From contig JAATGK010000443.1 in the NCBI GenBank assembly GCA_015654715.1, positions 1 through 7,682 of the forward strand: DNA of 7,682 nt, written 5' to 3'. Both the position numbers and the translations under genes were made by a program. Source of the stretch: Alphaproteobacteria bacterium. GTDB lineage: Bacteria; Pseudomonadota; Alphaproteobacteria; Micropepsales; Micropepsaceae. The notes below the pieces were generated by a model. That model was not told the DNA's origin and did no database searches. It saw nothing but the letters and a program-made list of their open reading frames with translations. Shown piece after piece: positions 1 through 4,764 of this stretch (the first letter of the stretch is position 1; each line of letters starts with the position of its first letter).

Positions 1-2662
1 CCTGAATTTCCGCCGCCGTCAGCGCGACGTATTTCTTGGCGGCGAGCGTCGGTTCGTCGAGCGGCAGGTCGTATTCGGCGCGGTCGAGGAAGCCGCGGGC
101 GATTTCGTCGACGCTATCTTCGCCGAGCGGAAGCTGGCGCAGCACCATCGCCTTGACGCGATCGAGTTCGTCCTGCGGCACAGCCTTTTCCTGCATCGTC
201 TTGAGGTTCTGCACGACGATGGCCGCGGCCTTGCCGACGTTCTCGGGATCGCAGGCGTATTCCACATAGTAGTTGCCGCGAGTGCGCCCCGAGGACAGCG
301 ACGAGCCGACCGAATAGACCAGCCCGGCGTTCTTTCTGAGATCGATCGACAAGCGGGTGGAATAGAAACCGCCGCCGAGCACCTGATTGCCGAGCGCCAG
401 CGCGTAATAGTCCTGGTTGGTCCGCGCCAGCGTCAGGTTTTGCGCCAAAAGAACGTTATCCTGCACCCGGCTGTCGTCGGGCACGGCGATGATGCCCGCC
501 TTGTTCGGCGGCGCCAGCGGCAGATCGACCAGCGGTTTCGGTCCTTCCGCAATCCAGGCGCCGAAGTGCTTTTCGATCACCTCTTTGGCTTTTTCCGGCG
601 TGACGTTGCCGACCACCACGATGGTCGTCATGTCGGGACGGAACACGGTCTTGTAATAAGCCAGGACATCGTCGCGCTTGATGCCGATCACGCTTGCTCC
701 GGTCGCTTCGCGCCGCGACGGATCGGCAGGCGGGAACAAGGACTCGATCATCGCGCGCTGGGCGAGATAGCCCGGCGTGTGGTTGCGCGATTCCACGCTT
801 TGCGCGAGCTGCGGCAGAATCGCCGTCAGCGCCGCTTGCGGCAGCGCCGGAGAAAGCTCGTGCTCGGCCAGAAGTTCGACACCGCGGTCGAAGTCCTCTG
901 CCAAGACATGCAGCGAGAAATCGGTGCCGGCGCGTTCCTGGGCGCCAATGGCATCGAGCGCCTTTTCGAACGCGAGGCGATCGTGTTTTTCGGTGCCGAA
1001 GTTGAACAGCGTCCCCAGCACGAAGGTGACGCCGTCCTTGCCCGGCGCGGTTTCGGTCTCGGCCCGGTTGCGGATATGGCCGTAGACATTGATCGTATCG
1101 CTGACTTTGGACGGCTGCACGATCAGGCGAAGGCCATTGGGCAAGGTCGTCGCCACCGGCGCCAGGGTCGTGGCGGGAATGTCGAGACGGTTCACCGCGG
1201 CCTCGGCCCAAGCCGGCAGCGCCGTCGGCTTGGCTTCGCCGAGATTGATCGTTTCCATGCCGCCGCCGCTGCCCGAAGAAGCCACCGGCTTGCCCGAACC
1301 CTTGGGCAGGAGCAGGCCCGAGATCGACACGTCGAGTTTGAGGTACTCGCGAGCGACGCGATTGACGTCGGCGACGGTGACCTTCTCGATGCGCTTCAGG
1401 TCTTCATCCGGCGAAGTAAGCCCGTAAAGCGCCACCGCATCGGACCAGACCGAAGCCAGATCGGCGATCGAGTTCTTTTGCAGCTCGGTGGCACGACGTT
1501 CCTGCAGCTTGGCGGCTGCCACAAGTTCGGGCGAGACTCCGTCCTTCGCGACCTTCTCAAGAATCGCGCGAACTTGCGCTTCCAGCGCATTGCCATCGGC
1601 GCCGGGCGCATAGCTCACCGCGGCATAGGCAATTGAAGCCTTTTCCAACGGCTCAAGCGAGAATTCGGTGCCGAGCGCTTTGCCCTGAGCGACGAGGCCG
1701 TAAAGCTCGAAACGACGGCTCGACAACACGTCCGACAACACTTCCAGCACCGGGAAATCCTTTGATTTCAGGCCCGGGAAGCGCATGGCGATGACGCGGG
1801 TGTAGTTGGGATAATCGGAATCGATGGTGAAAATCGCCGGTTTCACCGGCTTGAAATCGATTTTCGTGCGCGCCGGCAAAGCGTGGCGCGGGATCGGTCC
1901 GAACAGCGCCTGAATCTTCGCCAGCGTCTTTTCCGGATCGACATTGCCGACCAGAACCAGGATCGCGTTGTTGGGCCCGTACCACTTCTTATGGAACGCC
2001 TTGAGGTCGGCGCCGGTGGTCTTTTCGAACGACGGCCGGGTGCCGAGCGCATCGTGCTCATACGGCGTGCCGGCGAACAGTTCCGAGCGAAGACGCTCAT
2101 AGAGCTTGTAGCCGGGCGCCGACTGGTCCTGGGCCACTTCCTGTTCGATGGCGCCGCGCTCTTTGGTCCATTCCGCTTCGCTGGAATCGATGCCTTTCAT
2201 GCGCTCTGCTTCGATGTTGAGCGCCACGTCGACGTCTTCCGCCGGCACGGTATAGAGGTACTGGGTGAGCGTGCCGCGGGTGTTGGCGTTGAAGTCACCA
2301 CCCATCATGGCGCCGATATTGGCGAGCTGGTCGGCGGAGAGCCCCGGGCTGCCGCGGAACATCATGTGCTCGAGGGCGTGAGCGGTGCCGGGAAAGCCCG
2401 CCGGGGTCTCGTCGGAGCCGACCAGGTAATTGACCGAGGTTGCGACCACCGGCGCCAAAGTATTGCGAACGATAATTACACGCAATCCATTACCTAGTGT
2501 CGCACGGAGCACGGCCTGATCGCCGGTCTGCTCGGCCGGTTCGGTGGCGGCGGGCTTAACGGCGCGGTGGTGGTGAGCGTGGTGGCGGCCCTCGGCGGGG
2601 CCCCCAACCGCCAAAAGAACCAGCACAGCCGCGGCGAGCCGATCGAGTGCACCTCGTGTCAT
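1..2662 (-). CDS. Secreted M16 family zinc metallopeptidase (two-half, pitrilysin-like), C-terminus cut by window edge
   Basis: Reading the minus strand from ATG at 2662 gives 887 open codons that run off the left edge. Residues 1-25 look like a signal peptide (hydrophobic AAAVLVLLAVGG), so the enzyme is probably exported to the periplasm or envelope, where it would degrade peptides or processed proteins. The N-terminal half (about 50-460) has the inverted zinc motif HALEH at 95-99, with E175 placed 76 residues after H99 as the expected third zinc ligand, and an ordinary M16 segment WYGPNNAILVLVGNVD at 227-242. A Gly/Ser-rich linker (about 455-490) leads to a second M16 half starting near LPNGLRLIV (507-515). 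There the zinc motif is lost (VTFVL at 545-549), but LRKNAGLVYSV (775-785) keeps the family's late motif. One active plus one inactive half is usual for single-chain M16 enzymes. Most of the expected roughly 900-950 residues are present. The start is supported by AGGAG seven bases before the ATG. The gene follows pstS on the same strand after 163 bp. The substrate is unknown. Confidence 0.93.
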   Translation of the reverse strand, partial: MTRGALDRLAAAVLVLLAVGGPAEGRHHAHHHRAVKPAATEPAEQTGDQAVLRATLGNGLRVIIVRNTLAPVVATSVNYLVGSDETPAGFPGTAHALEHMMFRGSPGLSADQLANIGAMMGGDFNANTRGTLTQYLYTVPAEDVDVALNIEAERMKGIDSSEAEWTKERGAIEQEVAQDQSAPGYKLYERLRSELFAGTPYEHDALGTRPSFEKTTGADLKAFHKKWYGPNNAILVLVGNVDPEKTLAKIQALFGPIPRHALPARTKIDFKPVKPAIFTIDSDYPNYTRVIAMRFPGLKSKDFPVLEVLSDVLSSRRFELYGLVAQGKALGTEFSLEPLEKASIAYAAVSYAPGADGNALEAQVRAILEKVAKDGVSPELVAAAKLQERRATELQKNSIADLASVWSDAVALYGLTSPDEDLKRIEKVTVADVNRVAREYLKLDVSISGLLLPKGSGKPVASSGSGGGMETINLGEAKPTALPAWAEAAVNRLDIPATTLAPVATTLPNGLRLIVQPSKVSDTINVYGHIRNRAETETAPGKDGVTFVLGTLFNFGTEKHDRLAFEKALDAIGAQERAGTDFSLHVLAEDFDRGVELLAEHELSPALPQAALTAILPQLAQSVESRNHTPGYLAQRAMIESLFPPADPSRREATGASVIGIKRDDVLAYYKTVFRPDMTTIVVVGNVTPEKAKEVIEKHFGAWIAEGPKPLVDLPLAPPNKAGIIAVPDDSRVQDNVLLAQNLTLARTNQDYYALALGNQVLGGGFYSTRLSIDLRKNAGLVYSVGSSLSSGRTRGNYYVEYACDPENVGKAAAIVVQNLKTMQEKAVPQDELDRVKAMVLRQLPLGEDSVDEIARGFLDRAEYDLPLDEPTLAAKKYVALTAAEIQ

Positions 2663-2669
2663 GGATAAG

Positions 2670-2674
2670 CTCCT
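2670..2674 (-). promoter_or_regulatory. Ribosome binding site of the M16 peptidase gene
   Basis: AGGAG on the minus strand stands seven bases before ATG at 2662. This decides the start of the peptidase gene and puts the signal peptide at the very N-terminus. The site sits directly against the base of the hairpin repeat, so folding of that repeat could influence its access. Confidence 0.6.
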
Positions 2675-2731
2675 AAAGCGCTTTCAGGAAAATGGAATCC
2701 GGTTTTCCGCCCAAAAGCGCGAAAAATCAGG
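2674..2731. repeat. Interspersed palindromic repeat (alphaproteobacterial type) before the M16 gene
   Basis: This is a long imperfect stem-loop. The outer arms are GCGCTTT (2678-2684) and AAAGCGC (2714-2720); the inner arms are GGAAAA (2687-2692) and TTTTCC (2703-2708), closing on a loop that contains GGAATCC. From memory, the layout resembles the abundant intergenic palindromes of rhizobia and related alphaproteobacteria (AAAGCG...CCGGTTTTCC...AAGCGC); exact family membership is inferred. It lies between pstS and the M16 gene and ends just before the M16 Shine-Dalgarno. In an mRNA it could fold beside the ribosome site or shield the 3' end of a pstS transcript. No T-tract follows it on the minus strand, so it is not a classical terminator. 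Confidence 0.6.
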
Positions 2732-2825
2732 AATGCGGCGGCCACCGTAGAACTCAAACCAGCGCGCTGTGAAGCGGCGCAGGGCCGAAAATCCGAGTTT
2801 TGCTCACCGATGCTTGCGGAATGGG

Positions 2826-3833
2826 TTAGGGCCGCAGCTTCAGCTCCTTGGCCCAAGCGGCCTCGACCTCGCCCACCACCGGCTCAGGCAACGGCACGTA
2901 ATTCAGCCGCTCGGCCAGCGCCCGTCCGTCATGCAGGGCGTAGTCGAGGAAACCGATGACCTCCCGGTTCAGCTCCGGCGGGCCGTCGCGGTGCAGCAGC
3001 ATGTAGGTGGCGGCGGTCAGCGGCCAGCTCGCCCGCCCCGGCGGATTGGCGGGGATCGGCGACAGACTGTTGCGGAAATCGGCGACCGCCGCGGCCGCCT
3101 TGAACGAGGTCCGGCCGGGCGCCACGCGGGCGCCCTCGCGGTTGATCAGGCTGGTGACGGTGAGGTGGCTCTGCTGGGCATAGGCGTATTCGACATAGCC
3201 GACCGCGCCTTTGGTCCGCTCCAGCAGCGCGACCACCCCGGCATTGCCCTGAGCAGCCGAACCGGTCGGCCAAGCTACCGCTGCCCCGGCGCCCACGGCG
3301 CGCTGCCAGCCGGCATCGGCGGCGGCCAGATAGGACGTGAAATGCCACGTCGTGCCGGACGCATCGGAGCGGTGGATCACGATGATCGGCAGCTTGGGCA
3401 GCCTCACGCCAGGGTTGAGCCGAGAAATCTGAGGTGCATCCCAACGTGTAATCTTGCCGAGATAGATGTCGGCGAGCGTCGGCCCATCGAGCGCGAGGGC
3501 ACCCGGCGCCACGCCCGGCAGGTTCACCACCGGCACAATGGCGATGAAGAGGATCGGAAACTGCACCAGCTTGCCGCGCCTCAGATCGGCGCTCGCGAGC
3601 GGCATGTCGGTGTTACCGAAATCGATCGTACGCGACAGCGACTGGCGAATGCCGCCGCCCGATCCGATCGGCTGATAATTCACACCCACCCCGGAGTGTG
3701 CCTGGTAAGCCTCCGCCCACAGACTCATCACCGGATAGACGGCCGAGCCGCCGCCGCCGTTGGGATCGGCCGTCGCCACGCCGGCGAACAGCAGCAACCC
3801 GCACCCCAAAGCGAGCCAGGATTTCGCGGTCAT
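2826..3833 (-). CDS. pstS: PstS-like periplasmic phosphate-binding protein
   Basis: A complete 335-residue protein close to the usual PstS length. PstS binds inorganic phosphate in the periplasm and hands it to the PstCAB ABC importer. Residues 1-22 form a signal peptide (LALGCGLLLFAGVATA). Family landmarks in order are YQPIGSGGGIRQS (53-65), DFGNTDMPLA (71-80), FP at 92-93, LADIYLGKITRW (120-131) and the phosphate-loop motif HRSDASGTTWHFTSYL (154-169), in which R155, S159, G160 and T161 match the ligand-contacting R-S-G-T set of E. coli PstS. The N-terminus is odd: the usual strand with GAGxxF is replaced by PNGGGGSAV (24-32), so the aromatic first-loop residue is Ala31. The start is supported by AGGAAGGG a few bases before the ATG. 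No pstC, pstA, pstB or phoU lies in the window: the downstream neighbour is the M16 gene and the upstream neighbour is divergent. It could serve a distant Pst transporter or act as a solo scavenging or sensing protein. Confidence 0.9.
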   Translation of the reverse strand: MTAKSWLALGCGLLLFAGVATADPNGGGGSAVYPVMSLWAEAYQAHSGVGVNYQPIGSGGGIRQSLSRTIDFGNTDMPLASADLRRGKLVQFPILFIAIVPVVNLPGVAPGALALDGPTLADIYLGKITRWDAPQISRLNPGVRLPKLPIIVIHRSDASGTTWHFTSYLAAADAGWQRAVGAGAAVAWPTGSAAQGNAGVVALLERTKGAVGYVEYAYAQQSHLTVTSLINREGARVAPGRTSFKAAAAVADFRNSLSPIPANPPGRASWPLTAATYMLLHRDGPPELNREVIGFLDYALHDGRALAERLNYVPLPEPVVGEVEAAWAKELKLRP

Positions 3834-3875
3834 CGTCGCCCTTCCTTCTGCCGATTCGAATCCTTTGCAGCGGCC

Positions 3876-3904
3876 GTTATAAATCGCTTAGGCATGATGC
3901 CGTA
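3876..3904 (-). promoter_or_regulatory. Candidate pstS promoter with a palindrome in the spacer
   Basis: On the minus strand TATAAC (3881 to 3876) fits a -10 element and would start transcription near 3869, giving a leader of about 36 bases. No good -35 hexamer stands 16-18 bases upstream. Instead the perfect odd palindrome GGCATGATGCC (3891-3901) fills the spacer. A good -10 with a poor -35 and a nearby palindrome fits a regulated promoter, but this is inference. Confidence 0.3.
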
Positions 3905-3986
3905 GTTTTGCCATAAATCGATCCCCTGCGACCAAACGCGCATTAGCACAAGCACCGATACCGTCACGTAATAAGTACCAATCCGC

Positions 3987-4015
3987 ATGGTGCGCTGAGG
4001 GGGTTGGCGCATCAT
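3987..4015. repeat. Inverted repeat upstream of pstS
   Basis: ATGGTGCGC (3987-3995) and GCGCATCAT (4007-4015) pair at eight of nine positions, with a G-T wobble at the ninth, around an 11-base spacer. The repeat lies about 155 bp upstream of the pstS start and just before the 4052 ORF. It could be an operator shared by both directions or a hairpin in a transcript leader. Confidence 0.35.
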
Positions 4016-4051
4016 CCCGCCCGCAAAACATAACAGCATCCGTGAGCCAAA

Positions 4052-4279
4052 ATGGGTACCGTGATCCGAGTAATTTTCCGCGAAGGCACACCGAAACAGA
4101 AACTGCGCGTTAGCCAGTCGCGGCGTAGTGCTGTTGCACGGGAACGCGGACTGACCCTGTGGCGCGAGCGTGACGATCTGGTCATCGCGGCAGCTTATCG
4201 CGTCGCCCCGGGCGGCGAACCCAAAACCGAGGCACGGACCACCACTTGCGTACCCTTGAAATTCGCGCCTCAAGCGTAG
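4052..4279 (+). CDS. Possible small hypothetical protein, 75 residues
   Basis: ATG at 4052 is the first start after an in-frame TGA at 4043-4045, and the frame closes with TAG at 4277-4279. The product is basic (RRSAVARERGLTLWRERDD in the middle), begins with a strand-like VIRVIF, and has no signal peptide or clear membrane segment. I do not recognise the family. In favour: a terminator-like nested hairpin with a T-tract begins 14 bases after the stop on the same strand. Against: the ribosome site is poor (only GTGAG nearby), codon choice is less GC-biased than in the neighbouring genes, and a minus-strand frame is also open here. It could be a real orphan gene, a decayed gene or a chance ORF. 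Confidence 0.35.
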   Translation: MGTVIRVIFREGTPKQKLRVSQSRRSAVARERGLTLWRERDDLVIAAAYRVAPGGEPKTEARTTTCVPLKFAPQA

Positions 4280-4292
4280 ATGACACAGTTTC

Positions 4293-4336
4293 TGGCGGCG
4301 GGGGCGGCGAGACCGCCTTTACCGCCATTTTTCTTT
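4293..4336 (+). terminator. Terminator-like nested hairpin with T-tract
   Basis: The outer stem TGGCGG (4293-4298) / CCGCCA (4322-4327) encloses an inner stem GGCGG (4303-4307) / CCGCC (4313-4317) with loop CGAGA. The T-rich run TTTTTCTTT (4328-4336) follows at once on the plus strand. This is the layout of a rho-independent terminator for transcription moving right. It would end a transcript of the 4052-4279 ORF, or, if transcription starts further left, shield the nifJ-like gene from read-through. Because GGCGG and CCGCC each occur twice, alternative pairings are possible. Confidence 0.55.
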
Positions 4337-4364
4337 GGGAAATTCCGGCTTTCCGGAACTGCCC
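4337..4364. repeat. Inverted repeat directly after the terminator
   Basis: Left arm 4337-4348 and right arm 4353-4364 match at 10 of 12 positions, with a perfect core TTCCGG-CTTT-CCGGAA and GGG/CCC at the ends. It abuts the T-tract of the preceding terminator. No T-tract follows on either strand, so it is not itself a classical terminator. It may be an operator or the second part of a composite transcription barrier. Confidence 0.45.
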
Positions 4365-4434
4365 AGTAATTACGCACTTTCGCTGAATAAAACGCGAATG
4401 AAGCACACTTACAGTACCTATATACAGGTTGAAT

Positions 4435-4449
4435 AGGCGCCATTTTTGC
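4435..4449 (+). promoter_or_regulatory. Candidate sigma-54 (RpoN) promoter upstream of the nifJ-like gene
   Basis: AGGCGCCATTTTTGC has the two hallmarks of a -24/-12 promoter: GG, exactly ten bases, then GC, with the extended GGC and TTGC cores kept (consensus TGGCAC-N5-TTGC). Transcription would begin near 4460, about 300 bases before the nifJ-like ATG. It is the only GG-N10-GC with a TTGC core I found in 4365-4764. No NifA-type TGT-N10-ACA site was seen between 4365 and 4764, so any activator would be another enhancer-binding protein or bind elsewhere. One match in several hundred bases could arise by chance. Confidence 0.3.
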
Positions 4450-4450
4450 C

Positions 4451-4470
4451 TCGCAAGTGGCCGCTTGCGA
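4451..4470. promoter_or_regulatory. 20-bp near-perfect palindrome, possible operator
   Basis: TCGCAAGTGGCCGCTTGCGA is symmetric at nine of ten base pairs; the remaining pair is a T-G wobble. It begins two bases after the sigma-54-like element and would overlap the start point of that promoter. Dyads of this length commonly bind homodimeric regulators. No T-tract follows, so a terminator is unlikely. Confidence 0.4.
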
Positions 4471-4478
4471 CGGGGCCG

Positions 4479-4496
4479 ATGACGCTTCGATGACGC
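4479..4496 (-). promoter_or_regulatory. Pho-box-like direct repeat
   Basis: On the minus strand GCGTCAT-CGAA-GCGTCAT gives two identical 7-mers 11 bp apart, the 7+4+7 geometry of PhoB boxes (consensus CTGTCAT-N4-CTGTCAT). Both copies keep GTCAT and differ from consensus in the first two bases. The neighbouring pstS is the type case of a PhoB-regulated gene, and the repeat points toward it, but its start is about 650 bp away, which is far for direct activation. The site might instead affect the nifJ-like gene 270 bp to the right. Confidence 0.3.
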
Positions 4497-4618
4497 AGCA
4501 ATCCGGTGCGCCTTTGCGCCTCACCGCTGCGTGAATACGTAGCATTGCGAATAATCCCGACAGGTTTATGCGCACCCCCGGCCGTACAGGAAAAAGCGTC
4601 GACGTCCCAGGAGGAAAC

Positions 4619-4632
4619 TTGATTCAAATCAT
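4619..4632. promoter_or_regulatory. FNR/FixK-type box upstream of the nifJ-like gene
   Basis: TTGATTCAAATCAT matches TTGAT-N4-ATCAA, the consensus of the FNR/Anr/FixK family, at nine of ten defined bases. These Crp-family regulators activate genes under low oxygen, when oxygen-sensitive PFOR enzymes are useful. If it acts from a centre at -41.5, transcription would start near 4667, leaving a leader of about 98 bases; the -10 region there is not a strong match. Its place before a PFOR gene makes it the most plausible regulator site in this region. Confidence 0.5.
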
Positions 4633-4762
4633 GTTCGGGGACGCCATCAGAATGCTAGTTGCGATACGCGCTCCGGCGATTTCGCACGGGTGCGGCCTAA
4701 GCCAACAAAAAGACTGCGTCAAACCGGCGCGACACGAAGTGAAACAACAACGGGCGGAATAA
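4619..4762 (+). CDS. Possible leader mini-ORF ahead of the nifJ-like gene
   Basis: A perfect AGGAGG (4609-4614) stands four bases before an in-frame TTG at 4619, opening 47 codons that close with TAA at 4760-4762, two bases before the nifJ-like ATG. The frame is also open from an ATG at 4568 (64 codons). The peptide begins with a mildly hydrophobic segment and ends basic, and I do not recognise it. If translated it could couple to the next gene. Against it, the same bases form the FNR-like box; if transcription starts downstream of that box, this start is never in the mRNA. It may well be chance. Confidence 0.2.
   Translation: MIQIMFGDAIRMLVAIRAPAISHGCGLSQQKDCVKPARHEVKQQRAE
4752..4758 (+). 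promoter_or_regulatory. Weak ribosome binding site of the nifJ-like gene
   Basis: GGGCGGA lies six bases before ATG at 4765 and is the only purine-rich match at usual distance. It overlaps the last codons of the preceding mini-ORF. The ATG is supported further because the next residues lead straight into PFOR domain I, and the AT-rich first codons are typical of an unfolded initiation zone. Confidence 0.45.
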
Positions 4763-4764
4763 AA

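Larger units (their letters stand above)
3834..4764. promoter_or_regulatory. Divergent control region between pstS and the nifJ-like gene
   Basis: This 931-bp stretch separates two divergent, well-supported genes and is visibly richer in A and T than its flanks. It contains a possible short plus-strand ORF (4052-4279) with a terminator-like structure behind it, several inverted and direct repeats, and candidate sites for FNR/FixK, sigma-54 and PhoB. No tRNA, other structured RNA gene or mobile element was recognised. Its length far exceeds what two simple promoters need, which suggests dense regulation or a remnant gene. Confidence 0.6.

Noticed and set aside
440..1636. A 398-codon plus-strand frame, with another at 1883-2497
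   Set aside because: Both are antisense to the M16 gene, whose HxxEH site and late motifs are intact; the products are Arg/His-rich without family features.
2769..3905. A 378-codon plus-strand frame over pstS
   Set aside because: Antisense to a complete PstS with signal peptide and ligand motifs; low-complexity Arg/Gly/His-rich translation.
3830..4273. The full 147-codon minus-strand frame upstream of pstS
   Set aside because: No ribosome site, no domain, irregular codon use and overlap with the competing plus-strand ORF and inverted repeats; only its last part is mentioned as a weak finding.
4505..4525. GGTG...CACC possible hairpin with internal GCGCC repeats
   Set aside because: The stem has mismatches after four pairs and no T-tract; too weak to call.
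4270..4627. Two overlapping minus-strand frames (4270-4575 and 4418-4627)
   Set aside because: They cross the terminator, palindrome and Pho-like repeat and show no family features or ribosome sites.
4365..4764. NifA upstream activator site (TGT-N10-ACA) expected for a nif-regulated gene
   Set aside because: No such sequence was found in this stretch, so direct NifA control is not supported.
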